Below are positions 6,761 through 15,897 of a stretch of 64,000 nucleotides of DNA, piece by piece (the first letter of the stretch is position 1; the number at the start of each line of letters is the position of its first letter). The position numbers and the translations under genes are program-made. Below the pieces are notes generated by a model, which saw nothing but the letters and a program-made list of their open reading frames with translations, was not told where the DNA came from and did not search any database. Location: assembly GCF_002288365.1 (NCBI RefSeq), contig NZ_CP016782.1:868001-932000 (forward strand), in the 5' to 3' direction. The stretch is from Candidatus Planktophila limnetica. GTDB lineage: Bacteria > Actinomycetota > Actinomycetes > Nanopelagicales > Nanopelagicaceae.

Positions 6761-6823
6761 GTGTGAGCCGCTGCACATCTTTTCACTCTAAAAGTTTAAC
6801 TCACATATTCACAGAAAGTTGTT

Positions 6824-6829
6824 TATACT
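6824..6829 (+). promoter_or_regulatory. Candidate -10 element for the DoxX-type gene at 6856
   Basis: TATACT lies 27 bases before the GTG start, at a suitable distance for a short leader containing GGAG. No convincing -35 is seen. Confidence 0.35.
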
Positions 6830-6855
6830 TAAGAAGTCAGAATGGAGATAAATCA

Positions 6856-7320
6856 GTGCAACCAAATAAGTTAAGTGCGCTTAAGGAATTTGATGTAAAA
6901 CTCATTGGATTCTTGAATCGCGTCAGCCTGCCTGCACTTCAAATCTCACTTGGAATCATTTTTATTTGGTACGGAGCGCTTAAGATTTTCGGTGATAGCC
7001 CGGCAAATGATCTGATTACAAAGACTATTTATTGGTTTGATCCGGCCATATTTATCCCAGTCTTAGGTGTGTGGGAGATGGCAATTGGGTTGTGTCTGCT
7101 TGTTCCATCTTTTTTTCGAGTCGGACTCTTTCTGTTGGCACTGCAAATGCCAGGAACTTTCTTGCCTTTAATTTTACTTCCTGAAGTTTGTTTTCAATCT
7201 GTTCCATTTAACTTAACTCTTGAAGGCCAATACATCGTTAAAAACCTAGTTCTAATCGGTGCAGCAATAGTCGTTGGTGGCAGGCTCACTCCATTAGCCA
7301 ATAAGAAGTTAACTCCTTAA
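6856..7320 (+). CDS. DoxX/DUF417-type integral membrane protein
   Basis: 154 residues from the GTG at 6856, chosen because GGAG lies 8 bases upstream; the longer upstream open frame lacks a ribosome site and overlaps the DCC gene. Four hydrophobic segments with SLGIIFIWYGALKIFGDSPA and PVLGVWEMAIGLCLLVP resemble the DoxX-related YkgB/DUF417 family. It ends 18 bases before the photolyase-like gene, so both may be co-transcribed. Function unknown. Confidence 0.72.
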   Translation: MQPNKLSALKEFDVKLIGFLNRVSLPALQISLGIIFIWYGALKIFGDSPANDLITKTIYWFDPAIFIPVLGVWEMAIGLCLLVPSFFRVGLFLLALQMPGTFLPLILLPEVCFQSVPFNLTLEGQYIVKNLVLIGAAIVVGGRLTPLANKKLTP

Positions 7321-7338
7321 GCAGAGATTTAAAGTTAT

Positions 7339-8826
7339 ATGGCGAATAAAGAGTTGAAACGAATTATCTATATCCCCTTTGATCATCTGCATCGTAACTT
7401 TGGAGCACTAAAAGAGGCCGACCCAGCACATGATGTGATTGCCTTCGTTGAAAGTGCTCGTATGACAAGCGGGCGCAAGTGGCACACAGAACGACTCTTC
7501 TTTCTTATCTCTAGTGCCAGACACTTCGCCCGATCTCTAGAAGAAGAGGGCTTTAGGGTTGACTACATTAAGGCGCCAACAACAATTGATGGACTAAAAG
7601 TTATTTCTGACAAACACAAAGGCCTTCCGATCCTCTGCGCAGAACCGAGTTCATTTAGGCAATATGAGGCGCTTAAGAAGTACAAAGTCTCATTTGTTGA
7701 TAATGATTTCTTTCTGACTCCCCGTCCGCTCTTTAAAGAGTGGGCTGATGGTCAAAAGAATTATCTGATGGAAAATTTCTATAGAAAACAACGTGTTCGT
7801 CTCAACGTATTGATGCAGGGTAATGAGCCCGCAGGTGGCTCATGGAATTTTGATAAAGAGAACCGTCTGCCACCACCTAAAAAATATGAAGGCCCCGCAT
7901 ATCTAGAGCATGTGCGAGATGAGATTGATCAACAAGTGGCAAAAGAAATTGGGCACACCCCCACAACAACCTGGGCAACAACTCGTAAAGGTGCGCTCAA
8001 GCAATTAGCAAATTTTATTGATAACCACTTTGGCGAATTTGGTCCACTAGAAGATGCGATGACAACAGATAACTGGGCCCTTCATCACTCGCTGCTTTCT
8101 CCTTATCTCAACAATGGCCTGCTGCACGCCAGTGAAGTAATTGAGGCAGCAGTTGCTGCCTTTAATTCTGGTCGTATTCCTATTGAATCTGCTGAAGGAT
8201 TTATTCGACAAATCATTGGCTGGCGCGAATACGTCAACGGAATGTATTGGTATCTAGGCCCTGATTACAGAAACAACAATGAGTTTCACGCTAACCGCAC
8301 ACTCTTGCCACTATTTTCTGATCCTAATAAAACCCAGATGAATTGCATAAAGCAAACGGTGACTGACATTAATGAGCGCGCGTGGGTGCACCACATCCCG
8401 CGCCTAATGCTTTTGTCTAATCTTGCATTAGTCACCGGCACTAATCCGCAAGAATTTCTTGATTGGATGCGCGAAGTTTTTATTGATGCCTCCGATTGGG
8501 TAATGGTTCCAAATGTTATTGGTATGGGACTACATGCAGATGGCGGAGCGATGATGACAAAGCCATATGCAGCAGGGGGTGCATATATTTCTAGAATGTC
8601 TAACTATTGCAAGGGATGTGTCTATAACCCCAAGCTGCGAGTTGGAGATGATGCATGTCCATTTACGACGCTCTATTGGGATTTTCTAGATCGTTACAAA
8701 GAAGAGTTTGCCAAAAACCATCGCATGAGCCAACAAGTATTTGGACTTAAGCGTCTAAGTGATCTGCCTGAATTAAAGGTGCGTGCGCAGCAAGTGCTTA
8801 CGGGGCTGGAGCAAGGAAAGATTTAA
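7339..8826 (+). CDS. Iron-sulfur cryptochrome/photolyase-related protein (PhrB/FeS-BCP type)
   Basis: 495 residues, the usual size of the prokaryotic 6-4 photolyase/cryptochrome group. The N-terminal Rossmann-like antenna domain starts KRIIYIPFDHLHRNFGALKEADP. The C-terminal FAD domain carries RQIIGWREYVNGMYWY, NERAWVHHIPRLMLLSNLAL and VMVPNVIGMGLHADGG. Four cysteines (MNC, YCKGC and DDACPF) match the four ligands of the 4Fe-4S cluster that defines this group. Expected role: light-driven repair of UV lesions, or blue-light sensing. The DUF2256 gene at 4575 belongs to the same recurrent genomic neighbourhood. Ribosome site weak. Confidence 0.92.
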   Translation: MANKELKRIIYIPFDHLHRNFGALKEADPAHDVIAFVESARMTSGRKWHTERLFFLISSARHFARSLEEEGFRVDYIKAPTTIDGLKVISDKHKGLPILCAEPSSFRQYEALKKYKVSFVDNDFFLTPRPLFKEWADGQKNYLMENFYRKQRVRLNVLMQGNEPAGGSWNFDKENRLPPPKKYEGPAYLEHVRDEIDQQVAKEIGHTPTTTWATTRKGALKQLANFIDNHFGEFGPLEDAMTTDNWALHHSLLSPYLNNGLLHASEVIEAAVAAFNSGRIPIESAEGFIRQIIGWREYVNGMYWYLGPDYRNNNEFHANRTLLPLFSDPNKTQMNCIKQTVTDINERAWVHHIPRLMLLSNLALVTGTNPQEFLDWMREVFIDASDWVMVPNVIGMGLHADGGAMMTKPYAAGGAYISRMSNYCKGCVYNPKLRVGDDACPFTTLYWDFLDRYKEEFAKNHRMSQQVFGLKRLSDLPELKVRAQQVLTGLEQGKI

Positions 8827-8872
8827 CAGCGCTTTAACTCTGCATTAACGCTTGGATACAGGAGTTTTGTAA

Positions 8873-8894
8873 CCTGTGAATACCCTGTGAATAC
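8873..8894 (+). repeat. 11-bp perfect tandem repeat upstream of the fasciclin gene
   Basis: cctgtgaatac occurs twice in immediate succession (8873-8883, 8884-8894), about 107 bases before the start codon at 9001. The spacing of one helical turn suits a paired regulator or duplicated sigma-factor element. The rest of 8827-9000 shows nothing else clear. Confidence 0.55.
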
Positions 8895-9000
8895 TTTGAT
8901 TCCCGCATATTTCAAGGGTGTGTGCAGTGATTTCAAGTTGCCCGTCATTCTGGCCCCACTTAATCTTCCATGGAAGAAAACCCAAACAAAGGAGATAGGT

Positions 9001-9552
9001 ATGAAGCTTGTGCGCCCTGATGCATTTGCTGCAATTGCCGTCGCATTGGCGTTGACACTGTCAGCATGCGGAAGCGATTCAGAAGAGTCAATGGAAACAG
9101 CGACAGAAGAAACAAGTGTTGGAACAATCGTTGATGTAGCAATTGGAGCAGGAAACTTCGGAACTCTCGTGGCCGCAGTAACAGCTGCAGATTTGGTTGA
9201 AACACTCAGCGGAGCAGGACCATTTACAGTCTTCGCACCAACAGATGAAGCATTTGCGGCGCTGCCTGCAGGTGTTCTAGATGCACTTTTATTGCCAGAG
9301 AACAAAGCAACTCTTGCAAAGATTCTTACCTACCACGTTGTTTCTGGACAGGTAATGGCCGCTGATGTAACAGATGGTGATGTTGCAACAGTAGAAGGAC
9401 AAACAATCAAGCTATCAACAATGGATGGCGTCAGCGTTAATGGTGCCAAAGTTGTTGCAGCAGATGTTGCAGCTTCAAATGGTGTAATTCACGCTATCGA
9501 TGCAGTAATTCTTCCACCTGATGTCGATGTAGCAAAGTTACTTAAGAAGTAA
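9001..9552 (+). CDS. Fasciclin (FAS1) domain lipoprotein
   Basis: 183 residues from the ATG at 9001, preceded by a strong AAAGGAG. Signal peptide with lipobox LSAC puts the lipidated cysteine at residue 23; a Ser/Glu/Thr linker follows; then one FAS1 domain: [53 protein letters not shown] and [13 protein letters not shown] are the classic H1/YH/H2 segments. Such proteins act in extracellular adhesion (compare the MPT83/MPT70 type of actinobacteria). Monocistronic, with its own terminator. Confidence 0.93.
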   Translation: MKLVRPDAFAAIAVALALTLSACGSDSEESMETATEETSVGTIVDVAIGAGNFGTLVAAVTAADLVETLSGAGPFTVFAPTDEAFAALPAGVLDALLLPENKATLAKILTYHVVSGQVMAADVTDGDVATVEGQTIKLSTMDGVSVNGAKVVAADVAASNGVIHAIDAVILPPDVDVAKLLKK

Positions 9553-9574
9553 TATTTAAGTAATTACGCAAGTA

Positions 9575-9611
9575 AAGGCCACCTCAAATCTTGGGGTGGC
9601 CTTCACTTTTT
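9575..9611 (+). terminator. Terminator after the fasciclin gene
   Basis: 11-bp stem (9575-9585 with 9593-9603, arm aaggccacctc, one G-T pair), 7-nt loop, then a T-run at 9607-9611. Confidence 0.9.
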
Positions 9612-9646
9612 CAACAGCTTTGTAGCAAAAATGAAATTGAGAAGAG

Positions 9647-10555
9647 TTAATCAAGTGCTGCTAACCTTTTTTCTAACTCTGCATAGGCGCTAAGAAATTC
9701 AGGGCTAGCAATCTCAGATTTCCAGCGTCCACTCGTTGCAGCCTGTGGAGTGAGCTCTGTTTCAAAGAAAGCGCGCATGGCCGGATCATCTTGTAGGCCA
9801 AGAAATGTAAGTAGTGCTTGATAGCTCTGCTCTCGATTGTTGATGGCTAGATCTTCTAACGCAATCGTGATCTGTTGCTTGGCTGGGATTGTGCGCAGTG
9901 CGTGGTGTGCATCGATTAGACGCTTTTGAATCCACTCAATTCCTTCTAGCGGCGTAGTTGGTCCCCAATTTTTTGTCAGTAGCGACGCAATCACATCTCG
10001 TGGATCTCGAACCATGTTGATGAAAAGCGCGTTAGGAAAGATTTTAAGGATTCGCTCTGCTTGGGCAATATTTAAAGGTGTGGTTTCCACCCAATACTTT
10101 TGGCCACGATGTGCCGCTTGGGATGAAATAAAGTTGCGCATGAACCTGCGCGCAGCCCACACTCGATTAATTCGAAGCTCAAAGATCAAAGTGGCAAGAA
10201 GTTTTTCTAATTGCTTCTTGGTAATTCCTGACTGTAATCCGCGTCCATGTGGCGGCGGGGCGTCTATATCCCACCAGGTATTCCAGATGCGATCTAAGAA
10301 CTCAACTTGAATCTTCTTAAACTTCTCGCGTTTTCTCTTGTATCTGCGAAGCCGAGAACGAAGGTCTAGGAGAGCAATTTTCTTTTCAATATCAGGTGTG
10401 TCTCGTCCAAAAACTAATTGCAGCAAGCCAGATTTATTAGCCAGAAATTTAATCTCAATCGGAACACTCGTTCTGATGTCTTGATGAAGACCCAACAGAT
10501 CGCCCACAACAGTTGTGCCGCTGCGCCCCGTACCCCCCACAAAAACAGGCTTCAT
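9647..10555 (-). CDS. Sulfotransferase family protein
   Basis: 302 residues. The 5'-phosphosulfate loop FVGGTGRSGTTVVGDLLG is at residues 4-21 and the 3'-phosphate-binding segment MVRDPRDVIASLL in the middle (near residue 180), the two PAPS-contacting motifs of the Sulfotransfer_3 type. It transfers sulfate from PAPS to an unknown acceptor, possibly a carbohydrate or lipid. The central basic region (RSRLRRYKRKREKFKK) is notable. Divergent from a second sulfotransferase with only 51 bases between them. The enzymes making PAPS are encoded 2 kb away. Confidence 0.9.
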   Translation of the reverse strand: MKPVFVGGTGRSGTTVVGDLLGLHQDIRTSVPIEIKFLANKSGLLQLVFGRDTPDIEKKIALLDLRSRLRRYKRKREKFKKIQVEFLDRIWNTWWDIDAPPPHGRGLQSGITKKQLEKLLATLIFELRINRVWAARRFMRNFISSQAAHRGQKYWVETTPLNIAQAERILKIFPNALFINMVRDPRDVIASLLTKNWGPTTPLEGIEWIQKRLIDAHHALRTIPAKQQITIALEDLAINNREQSYQALLTFLGLQDDPAMRAFFETELTPQAATSGRWKSEIASPEFLSAYAELEKRLAALD

Positions 10556-10606
10556 TACATAAGAGTAAACCGATGAATATCATCTGTGAAACTCTAGAAT
10601 GCACGT

Positions 10607-11539
10607 GTGAGCCATAATTTTTCACCAGTCTTTATTGGCGGCTCTGGACGCAGTGGCACGACCGTTACATTAAATATGTTGCAGCGACATCCACAATTTC
10701 ATGCCAGCCTGCCCCGAGAAATCAAGTTTCTTACCAGTCGACACGGATTGCTCAATCTCATCTATCAACGCCCACTCTCATTGGAAGAAGATCTCCATGG
10801 TCTTCGAAACAATCTAGTCACCAGAGTGATGCCGCTACTTGGTAGAAATCAACTGCATTATTTCAGCCAAAAGCTAGATGGACCGTGGTGGAGCGAGGAT
10901 GGCAAGTCAGGCAATCCGCGCGGTTTGATTCAATCTCTCTCCAAAGACATTGTTGAACAAGCACATCAAAGATTTATGCAATCAGTTAAATCCGACCCGG
11001 CCGGTGCTTCACGAGAGTTCTTTTATACGCTTGCCCAGGCCCAGATCAAAAAACCAGAAACTAAATACTTTGGCGATTCAACGCCTGTAAACATGATGCA
11101 CGCTTATCACATCAAAGAGTTACTTCCGGATGCACGCTTTATCAACGTTATTCGAGATGGTCGAGATGTTGCGCTTTCCATTTCCAAAGAGCATTGGGGG
11201 CCAAATGATCCACACGCAGGTCTGTCGTGGTGGGCCAATCGTGTTTTAAAATCTGCCCAAGCGTTGGCAAAGATAGATAGCACTTTTGTGCATGAATTGA
11301 GAATTGAAGATCTAGTTGTGCGCAATAGAGATAAGTCCTATGAAAATATCCTGAACTTTTTGCAATTAGAGGATGCTCCTAAATTGCGTCAATACTTTCA
11401 AGAGCAGATGAGCACGGAACGACTACACATTGGTCGCTGGCGCAGTGAAGTAAAAGAGCCTGAGCGCTTTGATGCTACATACAGATCTTTGTGCGAAAAG
11501 CTTAAGAGCAAAGGTGTTGAAATAAAGGATTTAACTTAG
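10607..11539 (+). CDS. Sulfotransferase family protein
   Basis: 310 residues from a GTG at 10607 (the nearest ATG upstream is out of frame). The PAPS loop is FIGGSGRSGTTVTLNML at about residues 9-25 and the 3'-phosphate segment is VIRDGRDVALSISKEHWGPNDP. The shared architecture of REIKFL, GLLNLIY and WGP segments shows this and the divergent sulfotransferase at 9647 are paralogs. It ends with a 4-base stop overlap (TTAG) against the TSUP exporter gene. Acceptor unknown. Confidence 0.9.
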   Translation: MSHNFSPVFIGGSGRSGTTVTLNMLQRHPQFHASLPREIKFLTSRHGLLNLIYQRPLSLEEDLHGLRNNLVTRVMPLLGRNQLHYFSQKLDGPWWSEDGKSGNPRGLIQSLSKDIVEQAHQRFMQSVKSDPAGASREFFYTLAQAQIKKPETKYFGDSTPVNMMHAYHIKELLPDARFINVIRDGRDVALSISKEHWGPNDPHAGLSWWANRVLKSAQALAKIDSTFVHELRIEDLVVRNRDKSYENILNFLQLEDAPKLRQYFQEQMSTERLHIGRWRSEVKEPERFDATYRSLCEKLKSKGVEIKDLT

Positions 11540-12291
11540 TTTGTAATAATCCTAAATCCATTAATAACAATTACAGCTATTCCCACAAGAATTCCGATCT
11601 GCTTTCGTGGCAACTTAACAACGATACGCGCAGCAATGGGCGCCATGATGGAACCACCTAGTGCCAGGCCGCCCACTGCTGCCCAATTAATATCTAGTCG
11701 GTTGATATTGATTAGAAATCCAACACTTGCAGCGACGGCAACTATAAATTCGGCTGCGCTGACTGTTCCGATGATCTTTCGTGGCTCTATTGCCGTTGTT
11801 GTCATCATCGTTGGCGTAACAATTGGTCCCCATCCCCCGCCACCTGATGCATCGACAAAGCCGCCGGTGAAACCTAGGTATGTGAAATAACGCGGGTTTG
11901 TAATTTGTAGCGTTGTTGGTTGCTGAGAAAAGTTGAAAATATTGCGATAGAGCAGCAGAAAGCCTAAGAGCAATAAGAGCGTGGAGATAAATACCTTTGC
12001 ACTGGATAGATCAATAGATGATAGAAATGTTGCACCCAAGATGGCACCTATTCCACCTGGAATTGCTAGTTGCTTCAGGATTTTCATATCCACATTATTT
12101 TCACGCCAGTGAGAAAATCCTGAGACTAACGTTGTTCCTATTTCTGCTGCATGAACGGCCGCAGATGCAACGGCTGCAGATGCACCAAGAGTTAAGAGCA
12201 GTGTGGAACTTGTTAATCCAAATCCCATTCCGAGTGTGCCATCAATGAGTTGTGCGATGGAGCCTGCGATTGCAAAGAAGATCCAATTCAT
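11536..12291 (-). CDS. TSUP (TauE/SafE) family permease
   Basis: 251 residues with about eight hydrophobic segments and the TSUP motifs GFVDASGGGGWGPIVTPTMM and GTVSAAEFIVA. TauE/SafE proteins move sulfite, sulfonates or related anions across the membrane. It overlaps cysNC by 4 bases (ATGA) as the last gene of cysD-cysNC-TSUP, so it probably handles a sulfur oxyanion: sulfate import for assimilation, or export of sulfite. Direction cannot be told from sequence. Confidence 0.87.
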   Translation of the reverse strand: MNWIFFAIAGSIAQLIDGTLGMGFGLTSSTLLLTLGASAAVASAAVHAAEIGTTLVSGFSHWRENNVDMKILKQLAIPGGIGAILGATFLSSIDLSSAKVFISTLLLLLGFLLLYRNIFNFSQQPTTLQITNPRYFTYLGFTGGFVDASGGGGWGPIVTPTMMTTTAIEPRKIIGTVSAAEFIVAVAASVGFLININRLDINWAAVGGLALGGSIMAPIAARIVVKLPRKQIGILVGIAVIVINGFRIITN

Positions 12292-14111
12292 AGAATGAAC
12301 TTTAGTATCTGCTCCGTACTTATCTGTGTATCAACTTCGCCATTTATAGTGATTTCAGGATTTGTTGGTTTTTCATAATCTTGTCCAACACCTGTGAAAT
12401 TGGGAATCTTTCCTTCGGAAGCTTTTTTATAGAGTCCCTTGGGATCTCGAGAAATGCAGACATCCACAGGTGTATCAACAAATACTTCGATGAAGTCGCC
12501 TTCGTTAAATACAGAACGTGCTCTTTGGCGATCAACTTCAAAGGGACTAACGAGTGCGGTGATGACAATGAGACCAGCATCTAACATGAGTTTGCCTACT
12601 TCAGAGGTTCTGCGAACATTTTCTGCCCGATCTTCTGCTGTGAAACCTAAGTCCACATTGAGACCCATACGTAAGTTATCGCCATCTAATACATAGGAGT
12701 GCATGCCAAGTGCGTGCAATCTTTTCTCTAGAGCATTTGCGATTGTAGATTTTCCAGAACCAGATAAACCTGTCAACCAAATGATTTTGGCTCTTTGATT
12801 CTTTGCACTTTCGCGAGCTGACTTATCTACTTCATATGCTTGATATGTAATGTTTTCACCGCGGCGAAGAGCGTGGCGAATCATTCCGGCGCCCACACTT
12901 TCAGAAGTAACACGATCAACTAAAATAAAGTTTCCAAATTCTCGCGACTCTTTATAGGGCAGTAGAGCAAGAGGCGCGTTAGTTGCAATTTCAACAACAC
13001 CGATTTCATTCATGACCAATGTGTTGGCAGGTTTTTCTTCTCCTGTGTTTACATCAATGCTGTGTCGGATTTTTGTCACGATCACTGGAATTTGAGTGGG
13101 ACCTGAGATCAATAAATATGAGCGGCTATGAATCAGTGCTTCTTCGTTAAGCCAGACAAGGTGTGCGCTAAAGCGGTCACTGCCTGAAATCTCTTCATTT
13201 ACCGATGCAATTAAATCTCCGCGAGTGATATCTACTTCTGGTTGGAAAACAAGAGTGACGGCGTCGCCCTCATCAGCCTTTTCCACCTTTTTCATATCAG
13301 CAACAATGGTTGCAATAGTGGCAACCTGATTACTTGGATGAATGCGAACTTGGTCTCCGACACTCACTTTTCCGCGATGAATCGTGGTGCTGACACCGCG
13401 GAAATCTTCTGCTCGAACAATTGATTGCACGCGTGCACGCATTGTGACTTCTTCAGATTTTTTAGGTTGCCACGATTGAATAGATTCAAGCAGGCTCGAT
13501 CCCGCATACCAAGGCATATTGGTGCTGTGGGCAACAACGTTATCGCCAACAAGTGCGCTCATTGGTATGAAGTCAATGTCAGGTAGATCAAATCGCGACA
13601 TATGAGAGAGCAGGTCATCTTTAATCGCACTAAACACTTCGTGGCTGTAATTAACTGCATCTAGTTTGTTGATGGCAACTATTACTCGAGATACACCCAT
13701 CACATTACAGATCATTAGATGGCGAAGAGTTTGGGTGCGAACTCCTTTTGTGGCATCGATGAGCACGATTGCAATATCTGCTCTAGAGGCTGCAACTGCC
13801 ATGTTTCTGGTGTATTGCTCATGTCCTGGAGCATCAGAAATGATTAACCGTCTGCCATCTAGTAATGACATGGAACGATAAGCAACATCGATTGTGATTC
13901 CTTGTTCGCGCTCTGCTTCAAGACCGTCAGTGAGCAAGCTGAAATCAATATCTCCAGCAGCAATTGTTGAACCAGCTCTGCGCACATGTCGCGCCGCACC
14001 CACTGTGTCATGAGGAACGCTATCTGTTTCAACTAATAATCTGCCGATCAGTGTGCTCTTTCCATCATCGACACTTCCGCAGGTTAGTAAGCGAAGAACT
14101 GAGGTCTGCAT
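12288..14111 (-). CDS. cysNC: Bifunctional sulfate adenylyltransferase large subunit / APS kinase
   Basis: 607 residues. N-terminal GTPase part: GSVDDGKSTLIGRLL (about 12-26), the switch DAPGHEQYTRNM, and NKLD. A domain II/III beta-barrel region follows, then from about residue 440 an APS kinase with [14 protein letters not shown] and the DGDNLRMGLNVDLGF segment. Together with CysD it converts sulfate to APS and then PAPS. The CysN-CysC fusion is common in actinobacteria. Its start shares one base with the cysD stop (TAATG) and its end overlaps the TSUP gene by 4. Confidence 0.96.
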   Translation of the reverse strand: MQTSVLRLLTCGSVDDGKSTLIGRLLVETDSVPHDTVGAARHVRRAGSTIAAGDIDFSLLTDGLEAEREQGITIDVAYRSMSLLDGRRLIISDAPGHEQYTRNMAVAASRADIAIVLIDATKGVRTQTLRHLMICNVMGVSRVIVAINKLDAVNYSHEVFSAIKDDLLSHMSRFDLPDIDFIPMSALVGDNVVAHSTNMPWYAGSSLLESIQSWQPKKSEEVTMRARVQSIVRAEDFRGVSTTIHRGKVSVGDQVRIHPSNQVATIATIVADMKKVEKADEGDAVTLVFQPEVDITRGDLIASVNEEISGSDRFSAHLVWLNEEALIHSRSYLLISGPTQIPVIVTKIRHSIDVNTGEEKPANTLVMNEIGVVEIATNAPLALLPYKESREFGNFILVDRVTSESVGAGMIRHALRRGENITYQAYEVDKSARESAKNQRAKIIWLTGLSGSGKSTIANALEKRLHALGMHSYVLDGDNLRMGLNVDLGFTAEDRAENVRRTSEVGKLMLDAGLIVITALVSPFEVDRQRARSVFNEGDFIEVFVDTPVDVCISRDPKGLYKKASEGKIPNFTGVGQDYEKPTNPEITINGEVDTQISTEQILKFIL

Positions 14112-15016
14112 TAGAAATACCCCTCGCTCTTCTTTTTCTCCATGGAATCTTCATGTGCGCCATCGATGAGCCGAGTTGCACGCTCACTGAGTTTTACAGC
14201 AAAAACTTCTTCTACTACTTCTTCAATCGTCTTCGCCTTCGATTGCACTGCAGCGGTTAATGGATAACAACCCAGAGTTCTAAAACGAACTTCGAGCATC
14301 TCAGGTTTTTCGCCAACACCTAGTGGATAGCGATCATCATCGACCATGATGAGTTGGTCTCCACGTGTAACAACTGGGCGCTCTTTGGCAAAGTAGAGAG
14401 GGTTAACTTCGATTTTTTCCTGCGCGATATAGCGCCAGACATCTAATTCAGTCCAATCAGAGATTGGAAATACGCGCATGCTCTGCCCCGGTGCTAACCG
14501 AGTGTTATATGTGCGCCACATTTCTGGGCGTTGATTACGTGGATTCCAGCGGTGTCCTTCATCTCGCAGACTAAAGACTCTCTCTTTCGCCCGAGATTTT
14601 TCTTCATCGCGTCTTGATCCACCAATAGCAGCATCTATTTGGTGATCATCTAGTGCTTGTCGAAGCGCAACAGTTTTCATAATTCTGGTGTATTCAGAAA
14701 TACCTGTTGTAAATGGATTTACACCTGAATCAACGCCTTCTTTATTTGTATTAACAATCAGAGATAGGTTGTTATCGGCAACGACTTTGTCTCTAAAAGT
14801 AATCATTTCTTTAAACTTCCACGTTGTGTCTATGTGGAGTAATTGGAAAGGAATGGGGGCGGGATAAAAGGCTTTCTTGGCAAGATGTAAGAGCACCGAT
14901 GAGTCTTTACCAATTGAATACATCAAGACTGGTTTGCGAAATGAAGCGGCTGTCTCGCGCAGAATCTCTATGGATTCATTTTCAAGTGCCTTGAGTATCT
15001 CCGTATTTACGCGCAC
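14111..15016 (-). CDS. cysD: Sulfate adenylyltransferase small subunit
   Basis: 301 residues. [19 protein letters not shown] carries the PP-loop-type ATP site; [18 protein letters not shown] and [10 protein letters not shown] are CysD signatures. The N-terminus aligns with family members from the GTG at 15016. TAATAT lies only 6 bases before this GTG, at the distance expected for a leaderless mRNA (inferred). First gene of cysD-cysNC-TSUP. No PAPS reductase or sulfite reductase is present here, so in this neighbourhood the obvious PAPS consumers are the two sulfotransferases. Confidence 0.95.
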   Translation of the reverse strand: MRVNTEILKALENESIEILRETAASFRKPVLMYSIGKDSSVLLHLAKKAFYPAPIPFQLLHIDTTWKFKEMITFRDKVVADNNLSLIVNTNKEGVDSGVNPFTTGISEYTRIMKTVALRQALDDHQIDAAIGGSRRDEEKSRAKERVFSLRDEGHRWNPRNQRPEMWRTYNTRLAPGQSMRVFPISDWTELDVWRYIAQEKIEVNPLYFAKERPVVTRGDQLIMVDDDRYPLGVGEKPEMLEVRFRTLGCYPLTAAVQSKAKTIEEVVEEVFAVKLSERATRLIDGAHEDSMEKKKSEGYF

Positions 15017-15031
15017 CTTGGCATATTACTA

Positions 15032-15826
15032 CTACTTATTTAGAGGACCGAGTAAATATCCTGCCAAACGGCTGGCTGGTTGCCCTGATCCTCCATGCTG
15101 ACCTTTAAATGCTGCAGTGCCATCTGTTCCACACAAAGAAGTAATTGCTCCTGCCCCACCAGGATGTGAAGAGATCCAATTTGTTAGGTCATACACCTTT
15201 GAATCAATAGCACTCCAACATTTTTGTGCGCTGTTATTAGCTTTGACTTGTTCCATGGTGTATCCAGCAATGGTGGGAGTTGGTGTTGCAGATACAACTG
15301 GTGTGGGCGTTACTTGCCCGCGCAATACATCGCCTTGCACTCCTTCTCTATCGCCTACTCCAATTGTCACAGCAGCTTTAGTCCGTGATGTGATCACAAA
15401 ACTATATGTGCCCTCTTTCGCAGTAGATGTGTATCTAGCAAGATAGAGATAATTTGTTGAGCTATATGGTTCAAAGAACTTTGTACGCTCGCTAATTTTT
15501 AGTGATGTGCTTGCACCCAGAGGGTCAGTAATTACTACAGTCGGTAGCTGTGAACTCTTTAATTTGTTTTCAGGCTTTTTATCAATGATGAGTAATTGAA
15601 CAGAGAGTTGATCCCCTGCTTTAAATCCGGCACGAAAAGCTTTTTTCTCACCTGGTTTAGTAAATGAAGCACGCACCGCAAAAGAAACTGTGCCATCTAC
15701 TAATAGTGGTCCCTTAGCCGCACTGGTATCTGAGTTAAGCAACACAACTGGTTGGTGCGCATTGGCAGGATACGAGGGCAAAACAAATGCCCCCAGGAGT
15801 GCGATGGCGATGGCCGTGCGTTTCAT
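15032..15826 (-). CDS. Secreted protein with C-terminal cytochrome b5-like heme domain
   Basis: 264 residues from the ATG at 15826; a TTG five codons upstream is in frame but unlikely. The signal peptide ends around SYPANA-HQP. The middle ~130 residues form a beta-rich module (LVDGTVSFAVRASF, VVITDPLGAS, TYSFVITSRTKAAVTIGVGDREG) followed by a Thr/Pro linker (TPTPVVSATPTPTIAGYT). The C-terminal ~70 residues hold a small cyt-b5 domain: WSAIDSKVYDLTNWISSHPGG and FKGQHGG supply the two histidine heme ligands. Two cysteines (CW and SLCG) could form a disulfide. No ribosome site is visible. Probably an exported electron carrier or heme-binding protein. Confidence 0.82.
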   Translation of the reverse strand: MKRTAIAIALLGAFVLPSYPANAHQPVVLLNSDTSAAKGPLLVDGTVSFAVRASFTKPGEKKAFRAGFKAGDQLSVQLLIIDKKPENKLKSSQLPTVVITDPLGASTSLKISERTKFFEPYSSTNYLYLARYTSTAKEGTYSFVITSRTKAAVTIGVGDREGVQGDVLRGQVTPTPVVSATPTPTIAGYTMEQVKANNSAQKCWSAIDSKVYDLTNWISSHPGGAGAITSLCGTDGTAAFKGQHGGSGQPASRLAGYLLGPLNK

Positions 15827-15897
15827 AGAAGAAAAATACAAGGAGGTTGAAGTTGGCGCACTACGAATATTCTGAGAATTGGATGTGAAATATGGGC

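Noticed and set aside
6706-6855. N-terminal extension of the DoxX-type protein at 6856
   Set aside because: It has no ribosome site and overlaps the DCC gene on the other strand; the GTG at 6856 has a well-placed GGAG.
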